From: Geomonas paludis
GTDB lineage: Bacteria; Desulfobacterota; Desulfuromonadia; Geobacterales; Geobacteraceae
Direction of reading: 5' to 3'
NCBI RefSeq assembly: GCF_014193585.1
Contig: NZ_BLXY01000004.1
Coordinates: 206,625 to 270,624 of the forward strand
Length of the DNA: 64,000 bases
Position 1 is the first letter of the stretch. Every line of letters starts with the position of its first letter. Below the pieces are notes generated by a model. The model did no database searches, was not told where the DNA came from, and saw only the letters and a program-made list of their open reading frames with translations. Below are positions 1-9,926 of this stretch, one piece after another. Made by a program: the position numbers and the translations under genes.

Positions 1-2660
1 TCGCCGAACGCTGCCACTACGAGTTCGACTTCAAGACCTATCACTTTCCCGCCTACGAGGCGCCGCCGGGCGAAACCCTCGACGATCAGCTCGAGCGCGA
101 GTCCATCGAGGGGCTCAAGCTGCGCCTCGAGAAAATCAAGATCAAGTACCCGGACCTGACCCCGGAACAGGAGCAGGCCTATCACGACCGCCTGCGCATC
201 GAGCTGGACTGCATCAGGCACATGGGGTTCCCGGGCTACTTCCTCATCGTCGCGGACTTCATCAACTGGGCCAAGGATCACGGCATCCCGGTCGGACCGG
301 GCAGGGGCTCGGCGGCCGGTTCGCTGGTCGCCTACTGCATCAGGATCACCGACATCGATCCGATGCCCTACAACCTGCTGTTCGAACGATTCCTGAACCC
401 GGAACGTATCTCCATGCCGGATATCGACGTCGACTTCTGCCAGGACCGCCGCGAAGAGGTGATCCAGTACATGGTCGAGCGCTACGGCCGGGAGAAGGTG
501 TGCCAGATCGCGGCGTTCGGTACCATGGCCGCCCGCGGCGTCATCCGCGACGTCGGGCGCGCGCTCGACCTCACCTTTGCCGACGTGGACAAGATCGCCA
601 AGCTGGTGCCCGAGGTGCTGGGCATCACGCTGGACAAGGCGATCGAGCAGGAGCCCAAACTCAAGGAACTGATGGCGGCCGACCCGAAGGTGAACGAGGT
701 CATGACCGTCGCGCTGCGCCTGGAGGGGCTCGCACGCCACATCTCGACCCACGCCGCCGGCCTCGTGGTCGCGCCCAGGCAGATGGAAGACTTCTGCCCG
801 GTCTACAAGGACCAGAAGACCGGCTCGCTGACCACCCAGTACTCGATGAAGTACGTGGAGAAGGTGGGCCTGGTGAAGTTCGACTTCCTCGGTCTCAAGA
901 ACCTCACCGTCATCGACAACGCCTGCAAGCACATCCGTAACGGCAAGGATCCCAACTTCGACATCACGCTCCTGACCGATGACGATCCGGAAACCTACAA
1001 GCTTTTGCAGGCCGGCAACACCACCGGCGTGTTCCAGCTCGAGTCGAGCGGCATGAAGGAGCTTCTGGTCAAGCTCAAGCCGTCCTGCTTCGAGGACATC
1101 ATCGCGGTCTGCGCCCTCTACCGTCCGGGTCCGCTCGGCTCCGGCATGGTGGATGACTTCATCGAAAGAAAGCACGGCCGCAAACAGACGGTTTACGATC
1201 TGCCTCAGTTGGAGCCCGTCCTCAAGGACACCTATGGCGTCATCGTCTACCAGGAACAGGTCATGCAGATCTCCCGTTCCCTGGCAGGCTATTCGCTCGG
1301 GGGCGCGGACCTCCTGCGCCGCGCCATGGGTAAGAAAGACGCCGAACAGATGGCGAAGGAACGCCTGAAGTTCATGGAAGGGTCCGAGAAACTGGGGCTC
1401 GATTCCAAGAAGTGCGCCGCCATCTTCGACCTCATGGCCAAGTTCGCCGAGTACGGCTTCAACAAGTCGCACTCCGCCGCCTACGCCCTGGTCGCGTACC
1501 AGACCGCCTACCTGAAGGCCCACTACCCGGTAGAGTTCATGGCCGCCCTCCTCACCGAGGACATGAGCAACACCGACAAGGTGATCAAGAGCATCGGCGA
1601 TTGCCGCGAGATGGGCATCGAGGTGCTGCCGCCGGACATCAACGAGTCGCTGCGCTCCTTCCGGGTGCTGGACACCGCCATGCGCTTCGGCCTCGGCGCC
1701 GTCAAGAACGTGGGGGAGGGAGCCATCGAGGCCATCCTGGAGGCCCGCGGCGACGAGCCCTTCAAGGACATCTTCGACTTCTGCGAGCGGGTCGACCTGC
1801 GCCGCTGCAACAAGAGGGTCATCGAGGCGCTCATCAAAAGCGGCGCCTTCGACTGCACCAAGGCGAAGCGCTCTCAACTCATGGCCGTTCTGGAGGATGC
1901 CGCCGCCCAGGGGCAGCGCGTGCAGCAGGAGCGCGAGAGCGCCCAGGTGTCGCTCTTCGGCATGGCCGAGATCCAGCGCGGTTCCAACGGGTCGGGCAAC
2001 CGGTTGCCCGACATTCCCGAGTGGGACGAGAAGTACCGCCTGGGGTGCGAGAAGGACGCGATCGGCTTCTTCATCACCGGCCACCCACTGGACCGCTACG
2101 TGGCCGACATGCGCCGCTTCTCCAACGTCGACTGCTCATCGATCAACGAGGCCAAGGACAAGAGCGAGGTGAAGATCTGCGGCGTGCCGGCGAGCCTCAA
2201 GGAGATCATGACCAAGAAGGGTGACCGGATGGGCTTCGTGACCCTGGAAGACCTGGTCGGCTCGCTGGAGGTGGTGGTCTTCTCCGACGTCTATGCCCGC
2301 TGCTCCGAGTTTCTCAAGGGCGACGACCCGGTGCACATCACCGGCACGGTCGAGCACGGCGAGAAGGGTGCCAAGATCATGGCCAGCGACATCGTGCTCC
2401 TGCGCGACCTGGTGGAACGTGAGACGCGCAGGGTGAACTTCACCATCGACGCGAAGGGAGCCGATCCGGGCAAGCTCAAGACACTCAAAGAGATCATCTC
2501 GCGCTACCAGGGAATCTGTCGCAGCTTCCTGCACCTCGACATAGAGAACAGTTCGCGAGTCACCATCCGTCTCTCCGACGTATACAAAGTGGCGGCCAGT
2601 GAAGAATTAACAGTGGAAGTGAGTAACCTCTTCGGCTATAATGCCGTGTCCTTCGAGTAG
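1..2660 (+). CDS. dnaE: DNA polymerase III subunit alpha, 3' part (5' end outside window)
   Basis: Catalytic subunit of the replicative polymerase. The reading frame is open from base 3, so the true start lies upstream; 885 codons are visible of roughly 1,150 expected, and the N-terminal PHP domain is mostly missing. Visible features are the C-family polymerase active-site motif PDIDVDF near base 420, the GRGSAAGS stretch near 300, helix-hairpin-helix sequence around 1.6-1.8 kb, and an OB fold near 2.16-2.42 kb (VKICGVPASL and following). The C-terminus is the usual tau-binding type tail. accA follows 50 bases downstream, an arrangement common in Geobacter relatives. No frameshift is seen. 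Confidence 0.97.
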   Translation, partial: AERCHYEFDFKTYHFPAYEAPPGETLDDQLERESIEGLKLRLEKIKIKYPDLTPEQEQAYHDRLRIELDCIRHMGFPGYFLIVADFINWAKDHGIPVGPGRGSAAGSLVAYCIRITDIDPMPYNLLFERFLNPERISMPDIDVDFCQDRREEVIQYMVERYGREKVCQIAAFGTMAARGVIRDVGRALDLTFADVDKIAKLVPEVLGITLDKAIEQEPKLKELMAADPKVNEVMTVALRLEGLARHISTHAAGLVVAPRQMEDFCPVYKDQKTGSLTTQYSMKYVEKVGLVKFDFLGLKNLTVIDNACKHIRNGKDPNFDITLLTDDDPETYKLLQAGNTTGVFQLESSGMKELLVKLKPSCFEDIIAVCALYRPGPLGSGMVDDFIERKHGRKQTVYDLPQLEPVLKDTYGVIVYQEQVMQISRSLAGYSLGGADLLRRAMGKKDAEQMAKERLKFMEGSEKLGLDSKKCAAIFDLMAKFAEYGFNKSHSAAYALVAYQTAYLKAHYPVEFMAALLTEDMSNTDKVIKSIGDCREMGIEVLPPDINESLRSFRVLDTAMRFGLGAVKNVGEGAIEAILEARGDEPFKDIFDFCERVDLRRCNKRVIEALIKSGAFDCTKAKRSQLMAVLEDAAAQGQRVQQERESAQVSLFGMAEIQRGSNGSGNRLPDIPEWDEKYRLGCEKDAIGFFITGHPLDRYVADMRRFSNVDCSSINEAKDKSEVKICGVPASLKEIMTKKGDRMGFVTLEDLVGSLEVVVFSDVYARCSEFLKGDDPVHITGTVEHGEKGAKIMASDIVLLRDLVERETRRVNFTIDAKGADPGKLKTLKEIISRYQGICRSFLHLDIENSSRVTIRLSDVYKVAASEELTVEVSNLFGYNAVSFE

Positions 2661-2710
2661 CCTCAGGACGTTTGAGTTGATTTCATTTGAAAACAAGGAG
2701 ATAGAGATAT

Positions 2711-3670
2711 ATGGCACTGCAGCAAAGCTATCTGGATTTTGAGAAGCCGCTGGCGGAACTGGACAAGAAGATCCAGGAACTGCTCGCATTTTCCACCGAG
2801 GGGGTCGATCTCTCCAGCGAGGTCGCCAAACTTGAGGAGAAGGCCGAGAAGATGCGCGAAGAGATGTTCGCCAACCTTTCCCGCTGGCAGACGGCCCAGG
2901 TGGCCCGCCATATCAACCGTCCCTTCACCCTCGACTACTTAAGCCTCATCTTCACCGAGTTCGTGGAACTGCACGGCGACCGCAACTTCGGCGACGACCA
3001 CGCCATCGTGGGCGGCCTGGCCCGTCTCGACGGCGAGCCGGTCATGGTCATCGGTCACCAGAAGGGGCGCGACACCAAGGAGAAGGTGTTCCGCAACTTC
3101 GGCATGCCCAACCCGGAAGGGTACAGAAAGGCTCTGCGCCTGATGGAGATGGCCGAGCGCTTCAAGCTCCCCATCATCACCTTCGTCGACACCCCGGGCG
3201 CCTTCCCCGGCATCGGCGCCGAGGAGCGCGGCCAGGCAGAGGCGATCGCCCGTAACCTCAGGGAGATGTCCCGCCTCACCGTGCCCATCATCGTCGTCAT
3301 CACCGGCGAGGGTGGTTCCGGCGGCGCGCTCGCCATTGCCGTGGGCGACCGGATTCTCATGCTGCAGCACTCCGTGTATGCCGTCATTTCACCGGAAGGG
3401 TGCGCCGCGATCCTCTGGTCCGACGGCACCAAGGGTGCCCAGGCCGCCGAGGCGCTGAAGCTGACCGCCAAGGACATCAAGGGACTCGAGGTCATCGACG
3501 AGATCGTCCCCGAGCCGGCCGGTGGCGCGCACCGCGACCACGAGGCGATGGCCAAGAACCTGCACGAGGCGCTCTCCAGGAACCTGAAGGAGCTGAAAGG
3601 GATCGCCCCCGAGGAACTGATCGAGCAGCGTTACCAGAAGTTCAGAAAGATGAGTCGCTTCGCCGACTAA
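2711..3670 (+). CDS. accA: Acetyl-CoA carboxylase carboxyltransferase subunit alpha
   Basis: With AccD it forms the cytoplasmic carboxyltransferase that moves CO2 from biotin to acetyl-CoA to give malonyl-CoA, the first step of fatty acid synthesis. The 319-residue length is normal for the family. The N-terminal helical segment ([14 protein letters not shown]) is followed by the crotonase-like core, with [11 protein letters not shown], the [13 protein letters not shown] segment and the oxyanion-hole-type GGSGGALAI. The start is fixed by AAGGAG at 2695-2700, ten bases before the ATG. The gene ends in a strong intrinsic terminator, so dnaE-accA can be one transcript. Confidence 0.97.
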   Translation: MALQQSYLDFEKPLAELDKKIQELLAFSTEGVDLSSEVAKLEEKAEKMREEMFANLSRWQTAQVARHINRPFTLDYLSLIFTEFVELHGDRNFGDDHAIVGGLARLDGEPVMVIGHQKGRDTKEKVFRNFGMPNPEGYRKALRLMEMAERFKLPIITFVDTPGAFPGIGAEERGQAEAIARNLREMSRLTVPIIVVITGEGGSGGALAIAVGDRILMLQHSVYAVISPEGCAAILWSDGTKGAQAAEALKLTAKDIKGLEVIDEIVPEPAGGAHRDHEAMAKNLHEALSRNLKELKGIAPEELIEQRYQKFRKMSRFAD

Positions 3671-3696
3671 AAGTAAAAACTGGAAGATACGGAGAA

Positions 3697-3729
3697 GGGG
3701 GTACGGCCACAGGCCGTGCCCCCTTTTTT
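3697..3729 (+). terminator. Intrinsic terminator after accA
   Basis: A 12-bp stem (3697-3708 with 3712-3723, one G-T wobble) with an ACA loop is followed by six T. It closes the dnaE-accA unit. Confidence 0.93.
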
Positions 3730-4333
3730 GTTTGCACACTCCCTTGACGGGTGGTGTTGACATGCCATAGATCGGCCATGGTGGCTGATCCGCAGTTCAC
3801 CTGTTACCTCTCTCCAATCTGTTCTCCTCGTAGACCCTATCCTTCTCCAAACCTCCTTCATTAACTTGCGCAACAGTTGTCTGGCGTGGTTTGTAATAAT
3901 TGATTGAGTACTTTTAACCACAGCGTGTTTTTTGAGTATGGTATTTGCAGGATTTGTGATCTTGGTCACTAAGATAGTGATATCAGTGGGGCCTGTATAC
4001 GGGGTAGCATTAGGGTCTGGCCATATCACTAAAAGCTGCCGCTATTTAACCATCTCTCAGGTACGGCCTATCCTGTGGCGATAGTTCATTCTGCGAATGC
4101 CCTGTTCCGGTTCCTGTGCTTCATTAAAAGATGCGACAACGACAGGCTTTATTCTTTGGGGGGAGGCATTACATCATTCCTTTACGCCGACTGTCAGAGT
4201 CGGGCGTGTGCTTAAAGCAGGATAGATTGTGTGTCAAAAATAATTAGAAAAGGAGGTGAGGTTTCGGGAGGGGTGAGTTCCTGTCGTGAATTGTTTTTTT
4301 TGGTAGTTAAACTTAATGAATAGGAGGAAGGGA
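3730..4333. other. 600-base gene-free stretch
   Basis: I find no convincing gene here. Base composition is AT-richer than the neighbours. It holds a long-loop inverted repeat (TAGTGATAT at 3975-3983 with ATATCACTA at 4023-4031) and a GC-rich hairpin at 4184-4207 without a T run. A perfect Shine-Dalgarno sequence, AAGGAGGTGA, lies at 4250-4259, too far from the lipoprotein start to serve it; the nearest GTG (4273) opens only a 16-codon frame. I do not recognise a riboswitch. It may be the long 5' leader of the lipoprotein gene. Confidence 0.5.
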
Positions 4334-6022
4334 ATGAGGAAGATATTTTGGCTTTTCATGATGTTGCTACTCGCCGCGTGCGGCGGCGGTGGTGGTACTA
4401 GTGCAGATGCCCCGGCGGGGGGGAAAGGCACCCTCGCTCTTGAAGTCGTAAAAGCGGCGGGGCCGGTTGCCAAGACTGTTGCTGCTCCGACAGCGGTGCC
4501 GGCTAGTCCTGGTCGTGTGAGGGTGGTCGTAACGGAAACCACTACCGGTTACCGTGCCTATGTAGACCAGGCGTTGGGGGTTACTACTACGGCCAACTTC
4601 TCACTGCCGCTTGGTACATACACTGTCGAGGCTGTTCTTTACGAAAAGGGATATCCTAACGTTGTGACCGATTACGGCATCGCCAATAACGTGGCGGTAG
4701 GTCAGACTGGTAACTCTGCTGCGCTGGCTGTGGCGCCTGTTGCGGTAACACTGCCGGTTCCCACCGACCCGGTGTACTCCGGTGGCAGCTACAGCGTGGC
4801 TGCCGTCCCCGCGGCCGATCTTTTGGCTGCCGGGTTGCAGGAGAAGTGGTCCCTCGCAAGCAGCACTTCCGCTTTTATTGGCCGGAAACACCTCGCTCAG
4901 GCGCCGTCTGCTACCCACCTGACGATGACAGCCCCCACCGGGTCCGGGACCATGTATCTGCAGGGCGAGTTTTTCGCGAAGGCCAGCCTTATCAATCCGG
5001 GTGAAGCGGCGACTGACTTCGCTTTCTTCACCGGGGATTCTGTTGTATTGAACGCGGCCGGCCTCCCTGTAGACGTTACGCATCTCGGCATCTCGGATAC
5101 ACAGAAGCCTGTCGTGAAGTCTTTCAGTGTACCGGGTGAAAAGCAGGGCGTGGCAAATGTCTTGGGCATCAGCGTCCTGGCAACCGACAATGGTGGCGTT
5201 AAAGACTATGCCATTACGACCTCCGATACTGAACCGGCTGCGAATAGCACCGATTGGAAATACCCAGCTTCTTTCTCGTATGGCGGGCCCATTAGTGATA
5301 GCGATACCGTGGTCACGCTTTATGCTTGGGCAAGGGACTTTAACAACAACGTCTCTCTGCAGAGTGCGGCCACCAGCAGACAAATCGTCTTCAATAACTC
5401 CCCTGTAGTCACCGGCTTCGGTGTTCCGTCGGCAGCTGTAATCGATGGCACCAAGATTCCTGTCACAATCTTTGGCAAGGGGTATGCGGGGACCGGCATC
5501 CTTGAGTGCGCTATAACCGAGACAGACACCCTGCCTGCCGACCCGACCTGGCTGCCGATGTCCGCCCCGACTCTTACCAAACCGGCAACTTACACCGGAC
5601 TGTACTCGGCACTTAACACGCCTGCAGAGGGTGTGAAAATGGTGGTTAAGCTGTACGCCTGGGTTAAAGACAGTGCCGGTAAAATATCCCCGGCTGTTTC
5701 ACGTACGGCAGCCGTACACGACATTCCGCAGATAACCGCCTTCACCGCAACGCCTGCACCCGCCGGGACGACGGTTTCTATTACCATGGATGCCGTAGTT
5801 GCCTCGGGCAGAACTTTTGGTGGCTATGCTGTGACCACCACCAACGTGCAGCCTGAGACAGGTTGGGTTATGGGTGCTAAGCCGACCACCCCGGTCCCCT
5901 TTACCTACCCTGGGGTAACTTCCTTCCCGGTTACCAAAGCACTTTACCTCTGGGTGAAAGACAGCGCAGGCTATGTCTCGCTGCCGCAGGGGACGTTAGC
6001 CACGTTCATGGCTCCGGAATGA
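4334..6022 (+). CDS. Lipoprotein with three Ig-like/extracellular repeats
   Basis: Unknown function; exported lipoprotein. ATG 4334 is preferred over an in-frame ATG at 4316 because AGGAGG (4322-4327) lies six bases before it and the signal peptide then begins MRKIFWLFMMLLLAAC, with lipobox LAAC followed by a Gly-rich linker. The C-terminal 300 residues hold three degenerate repeats of about 100 residues, each beginning with an xxFxVP/xxFTATP-like strand, passing through a DYAITTSDTEP-like segment and ending YAWVKDSAGK/N-like. Such beta-sandwich repeats are common in Geobacter surface proteins. It stands alone, with its own terminator. No enzyme motif is visible. Confidence 0.85.
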   Translation: MRKIFWLFMMLLLAACGGGGGTSADAPAGGKGTLALEVVKAAGPVAKTVAAPTAVPASPGRVRVVVTETTTGYRAYVDQALGVTTTANFSLPLGTYTVEAVLYEKGYPNVVTDYGIANNVAVGQTGNSAALAVAPVAVTLPVPTDPVYSGGSYSVAAVPAADLLAAGLQEKWSLASSTSAFIGRKHLAQAPSATHLTMTAPTGSGTMYLQGEFFAKASLINPGEAATDFAFFTGDSVVLNAAGLPVDVTHLGISDTQKPVVKSFSVPGEKQGVANVLGISVLATDNGGVKDYAITTSDTEPAANSTDWKYPASFSYGGPISDSDTVVTLYAWARDFNNNVSLQSAATSRQIVFNNSPVVTGFGVPSAAVIDGTKIPVTIFGKGYAGTGILECAITETDTLPADPTWLPMSAPTLTKPATYTGLYSALNTPAEGVKMVVKLYAWVKDSAGKISPAVSRTAAVHDIPQITAFTATPAPAGTTVSITMDAVVASGRTFGGYAVTTTNVQPETGWVMGAKPTTPVPFTYPGVTSFPVTKALYLWVKDSAGYVSLPQGTLATFMAPE

Positions 6023-6051
6023 CAGATCGACTGTAGCCTGTGATGAAATGG

Positions 6052-6082
6052 AAGAGGCGGGTGCATAACCCGCCTCTTTTTT
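6052..6082 (+). terminator. Intrinsic terminator after lipoprotein gene
   Basis: Stem GAGGCGGGT (6054-6062) pairs with ACCCGCCTC (6068-6076) around a GCATA loop, with six T after it. Confidence 0.92.
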
Positions 6083-6131
6083 GTTCAATCGGCTAGCCGT
6101 GTATGTGACGTGAGGGGGGAGGAGAGGGGGA

Positions 6132-7394
6132 CTAACCGATGACCAGCGATGCGGCGTGCAGCAGGATGCCGATCATGCCGCCGACCAGGGTGCCGTTCAT
6201 CCGGATGAACTGAAGATCCGAACCGATGCTGAGCTCGATCTCGTTGATGAATTCCTCGTTCTCCCACTCCTTCACCGTTCCGGAGATGTGCTTGGCCAGG
6301 CCGCTTCTCAGATCGCCGGCGTACCTTCTCACCACACCTTCCAGATGCTCGTTGATGGAGTCGCTCAATTCGCCGCTCCGGGACAGGGTGTTGCCCAGTG
6401 CCACGGCCGCGTCGGCAATCTTTCTCTGGATGCTGGAGTGGTCCTGCCCCAGGTCCTGCACCATCCAGTTCTTCAGGTCACTGACCAAGCCCTTGGCGTA
6501 GTCGGCAAGCTGCTGGTTGTTGACCAGTTCCTGCTTCAGTTCTGCCACCTTGGCCCGCATCCCTTCGTCCTCTTTGAGCTTCAGGATGAAATCCCCCACC
6601 ACACGGTCGAACTCGTGGCGCAGTTCGTGGCCCGGATCGGCGTTGACCGCGTCCAGGAACCCGCTCACCTTCCTGACGATCTTTTCGCCGGCGTTACGGG
6701 AGAACTGGGGGCGGTTCGGGATGAATTTGCTCAGTAGCGGAAACTCCGCATCCACCCAGTTGTCCAGGGCGAGGGCCACCTTCTCCTGAGATTCCGGCGT
6801 CGCCAGCCAGCCACCCAGGCGCCTCAGCAGTTCGTCCAGCACCACCTGGTGCCGGTTCTCCTTCCTCAGACTCTCCAGCAGGTTTCCCGCCGAGGTCGCC
6901 GCGTCGAACCTGTCGATGCGATCGCCAAGGGCCGCGCTCACCACCTTGCTGACCCGCTCGTCCTCGAGGAACTCGATGGATTCCGAGATGACGCGGGTGA
7001 TCCCCCGGGCCAAGCCTTCGGCGTTGTCCCGGGACAGGAGGTAGTTGCACAGGTGCCGGGCGGGATCGAACTGGCGCATCCGCTCCACCAGCACCTCGGT
7101 GGCGAGAAACTTCTCCTGGATGAAGCGCCCCATGTTGTCGGCGATGCTCTCTTTCTTTTCCGCGACGATGGCGGTGTGCGGGATGGGGAGTCCCAGCGGG
7201 TGCCGGAACAGGGCGACCACGGCAAACCAGTCGGCGAGGGCGCCCACCATGGCTGCCTCGGCGAAGGCGGCGACCCAGCCCCAGGCCCCGGTGCCGTGGT
7301 TCAGGCGGGCCACGATGAACAGGAGGGCGGCGCCGACCAGCAGGGCTCCGGCAATGGTCTTGTTCTTTGTAAGTGCTGCTTGTCTCGTATCCAT
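6132..7394 (-). CDS. DUF445 family membrane protein
   Basis: Function unknown. The 420-residue protein has two hydrophobic N-terminal segments (AGALLVGAALLFIVARL; AAMVGALADWFAVVALF), which carry the family hallmark ALADWFAVxALFRHPLGLPIPHT, then a long helical, charged middle region and a C-terminal hydrophobic segment (MIGILLHAASLVIG). The layout resembles the YjiN/YheB-type DUF445 proteins, which are inner-membrane anchored with a large soluble helical domain. The start is set by AAGGAG nine to ten bases before the ATG on the minus strand. It stands alone, convergent with the lipoprotein gene. Confidence 0.9.
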   Translation of the reverse strand: MDTRQAALTKNKTIAGALLVGAALLFIVARLNHGTGAWGWVAAFAEAAMVGALADWFAVVALFRHPLGLPIPHTAIVAEKKESIADNMGRFIQEKFLATEVLVERMRQFDPARHLCNYLLSRDNAEGLARGITRVISESIEFLEDERVSKVVSAALGDRIDRFDAATSAGNLLESLRKENRHQVVLDELLRRLGGWLATPESQEKVALALDNWVDAEFPLLSKFIPNRPQFSRNAGEKIVRKVSGFLDAVNADPGHELRHEFDRVVGDFILKLKEDEGMRAKVAELKQELVNNQQLADYAKGLVSDLKNWMVQDLGQDHSSIQRKIADAAVALGNTLSRSGELSDSINEHLEGVVRRYAGDLRSGLAKHISGTVKEWENEEFINEIELSIGSDLQFIRMNGTLVGGMIGILLHAASLVIG

Positions 7395-7512
7395 CTAGCT
7401 TCTACTCCTTGTTTCCTGGCGTGTCTGTTGCCACAGGGGCGGCCCACCTTTTTATCAGGTTGCCGGAAACAAGGCAATATCCGGATGGAGTGGCTCTATA
7501 AATCTTCTATGT

Positions 7513-7623
7513 CCCCTCTCCCTCGGGGAGAGGGCTAGGGTGAGGGCGAAGGGCCTGAGCAGATTATCTGTGCCGGCAAAGCCCTCACCCGCCCGTTGGG
7601 CACCCTCTCCCAGAGGGAGAGGG
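7513..7623. repeat. Palindromic repeat doublet, family A
   Basis: Two small palindromes of the type CCCTCTCCC-n-GGGAGAGGG face each other at the ends. Between them lie inverted GGGTGAGGGC and GCCCTCACCC arms. The same architecture recurs at 8796-8942, 18250-18360 and 57162-57311. Confidence 0.88.
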
Positions 7624-7645
7624 ACAAGAGGATGATTGACGGTAA

Positions 7646-8617
7646 TCACAACGTGATCCCGCCGGCCGGTCCGGTCAGTGTGACATGATCTTTTACCTCC
7701 GGAGGGTGCATGGTCATGTCATAAGTGACCAGTTCAGTGCCGCTGATCATGTACAGCCGTGCCCCGTCCGGGCTGAAGGTCATCGGCCCGGGGGCGTAGG
7801 TGCTGGTGAAAAACAGGCCGGTGCCGAGCGGGATGGCGGAGACGTTGTAAATGGCATAATTCCCCTCTCCCCCCGCGGGCTCGGCGTATCCCATGACAAG
7901 AAGTTTGCCGTCGGGGCTGAGGGCCGAGCCGTTGACTTCGCCGCTGCCGACCGTCGACAGCAGCACCGGCGGGGTTGCGGCCGCATCGAAGACGTTGATG
8001 CCTCCCTGGCGGAAGCTCGCGATGGCAAAGGATCCCGCCGGATTGACATAGACGAATTCGGGGCTTTCATTCTGCCCCTCCACTGCGGCGATCAGGACCG
8101 GCGCGCTGCCGGTGATGTCGTAGACGGAGATGCTGTCGTTGATGGTGTCGTCCTTGGGGCCGCCGGCCACGAACAGGCGTTTGCTGTCGGGCGACACCGC
8201 CAGGCCCCTGAACAACAGGCCGCGCACCGGCGTGGAATTCTGCAGGACCGGAGAAGCGGCGCTGAGGTCGATGATCTTGATGCTGCCGTCATCCATGGGT
8301 CCGCAGCTGACGAAGGCCCTGGACTGTTCGGGATCGACAGCTATCGCGTATGGCTCTGCTCCCAGCGCGACCGTGGCGATCACTTCCATGGGAGCCGTCG
8401 TTGTATCTATTATGCTGATGCTGTTCGATCCCCTGTTCATGACATAGAGCCGCGTCTTGCTCCTGTTGGTCACCAGGTGTTCCGGCTGAATGCCCACCTT
8501 GATGGTCTCCACCTCTTTGGGCTTGTCTTTGCCGATGTCCATGACCCGGACGCTGTCGCCGGTTTTCTGGGAAAAGTAGAGGTACTGCTGTCCGTTTCTT
8601 CTATGGGGATTGGTCAT
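7646..8617 (-). CDS. YVTN-type beta-propeller protein
   Basis: Predicted seven-bladed beta-propeller of the YncE/YVTN class; 323 residues with repeating blade motifs such as TRLYVMNRGSNSISIIDT, AEPYAIAVDPEQSRAFVS and LAVSPDSKRLFVAGG. There is no signal peptide, so it is probably cytoplasmic or attached to something else; ligand and role are unknown. The ATG at 8617 is chosen over an upstream TTG (8623) because AAAGGAG sits nine bases before the ATG but only three before the TTG. Both sides are flanked by family A repeats, and there is no operon partner. Confidence 0.85.
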   Translation of the reverse strand: MTNPHRRNGQQYLYFSQKTGDSVRVMDIGKDKPKEVETIKVGIQPEHLVTNRSKTRLYVMNRGSNSISIIDTTTAPMEVIATVALGAEPYAIAVDPEQSRAFVSCGPMDDGSIKIIDLSAASPVLQNSTPVRGLLFRGLAVSPDSKRLFVAGGPKDDTINDSISVYDITGSAPVLIAAVEGQNESPEFVYVNPAGSFAIASFRQGGINVFDAAATPPVLLSTVGSGEVNGSALSPDGKLLVMGYAEPAGGEGNYAIYNVSAIPLGTGLFFTSTYAPGPMTFSPDGARLYMISGTELVTYDMTMHPPEVKDHVTLTGPAGGITL

Positions 8618-8795
8618 GTGCAAGGTCTCCTTTCAGTGAGGGTAGGGCTCCGCCGCGCTGCGGGGGCGCCTGCTTTGGAACCAACCAAGGGTATCAAAGT
8701 GTGATTAAAAATCTATAATCGTGCCTGCGGTGTGGCCCACGAAGCGCTCAGGAGAACCAGAGCCCCTTTTGCGAAGGCTCATCCGGGACCAGTTC

Positions 8796-8942
8796 TCCCC
8801 CTCCCTTGACGGGCCTGCGCGCCGTAGCGCTTCGGTCCGCGAAGGCGGGAGGGGGCAGGGGGGGGTGACCTTGCCATGACCGCAAATGTGGCACCTACCC
8901 CCACCCCCTAACCCCCTCCCGCTTGGGGAGGGGGGATTTTTT
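8796..8942. repeat. Palindromic repeat doublet, family A, with 37-base insert module
   Basis: Outer arms are CCCCCTCCC-type palindromes; the 3' one (8911-8942) ends in GGGGAGGGGGG plus a T run and could terminate transcription on the plus strand. Inside lies the module beginning GGGCCTGCGCGCCGTAGCGC, near 8811-8847, which recurs almost unchanged inside the 57162-57311 copy. The rest of 8618-9108 has no visible gene. Confidence 0.82.
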
Positions 8943-9108
8943 AGCCGCTGCAACATCCTAACGGACAACTGGGGGCAGGGGGGATTTGCTTTTTGCCGGC
9001 GGCTGCCGCCTCAACCTGCCGAAGTCGGGTTAAAGCTTGCGGTTGCTACAGCAGCATGTTATGACTAGCTTCGTTCAGAGAACCGGCGAGACCGGGTAAG
9101 GAGAATAG

Positions 9109-9897
9109 ATGCAGGAGCGTTTGCAGAAGATACTTTCACAGGCCGGTATCGCCTCACGCCGCGAGTCGGAGACCATCATCGCTGCCGGGCGGGTGGCCGT
9201 GAACGGCGTCGTGGTTACCGAGCTGGGCACCAAGGCCGATACCGACACCGATACCATCACCGTGGACGGCAAGCCGATCACGGTCGCCGAGAAGCGGGTC
9301 TACCTGCTCCTTTACAAGCCGGTCGGCTACATGACCACCATGAAGGACCCCGAGGGGCGTCCCATCGTTTCCGACCTGTTGAAGGGGATCCAGGAGCGGG
9401 TGTACCCGGTGGGGCGCCTGGACTACAACACCGAAGGGCTGCTGCTTTTGACCAACGACGGGGCTTTCGCCAACATGCTGATGCACCCCAGCCACGAGGT
9501 GGACAAGGGCTACCTGGTGCGGGTGAGCGGGCACGTGTCGCCGGCGCAGATCCAGAAGCTGGCTGAAGGGGTGAAGCTGGAGGATGGCATGACGGCCCCG
9601 GCCAAGGTCCTTCCGGTCAGTGAAAGCGACAACAACTCCTGGATCTCGATCACCATCCACGAGGGACGCTACCGGCAGGTGCGGCGCATGTGCGAGGCGG
9701 TGGGGCTGAACGTCGTGCGCCTGAAGAGATCGCGCTACGACTTCCTGGAGATCGGGGACATGAAGCCGGGCGAGTTCAGGCACCTCACCTCCGAAGAGGT
9801 GGCGAAACTGAAGCGCAAGACGGTTCCCGGCGGCACAGGACGCGGACCCAGGAAAACCGGAGTAGTGGCAAGGAGAAAGACCGCACCGCGCAGGTAA
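9109..9897 (+). CDS. rluB: 23S rRNA pseudouridine synthase, RluB/RsuA family
   Basis: Converts a specific uridine in rRNA to pseudouridine. An N-terminal S4 RNA-binding domain (about residues 2-60, with RLQKILSQAGIASRRESE) precedes the synthase domain; the catalytic aspartate is D105 in GRLDYNTEG. KPVGYMTTMKD and the GRYRQVRRM motif near the end also fit. The 262-residue length and the basic C-terminal tail suit RluB better than RsuA; by homology the target would be U2605 of 23S rRNA (E. coli numbering), but this is inference. GTAAGGAGA precedes the ATG. The gene is monocistronic with its own terminator. Confidence 0.92.
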   Translation: MQERLQKILSQAGIASRRESETIIAAGRVAVNGVVVTELGTKADTDTDTITVDGKPITVAEKRVYLLLYKPVGYMTTMKDPEGRPIVSDLLKGIQERVYPVGRLDYNTEGLLLLTNDGAFANMLMHPSHEVDKGYLVRVSGHVSPAQIQKLAEGVKLEDGMTAPAKVLPVSESDNNSWISITIHEGRYRQVRRMCEAVGLNVVRLKRSRYDFLEIGDMKPGEFRHLTSEEVAKLKRKTVPGGTGRGPRKTGVVARRKTAPRR

Positions 9898-9926
9898 ACC
9901 GGCACTCGTGCCGCAGCGCAAACAAG

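Noticed and set aside
3667..4029. 120-codon open frame on the minus strand in the dnaE/accA-lipoprotein gap
   Set aside because: It runs through the accA terminator, has no ribosome site and reads as low-complexity peptide; no family resemblance.
4273..4323. 16-codon leader peptide behind a perfect AAGGAGGTGA
   Set aside because: The ribosome site is 13 bases from the GTG, too far; nothing else supports translation.
7513..7623. CRISPR array from the repeated CCCTCTCCC units
   Set aside because: The units are palindromes in inverted pairs without regular spacers; no cas genes.
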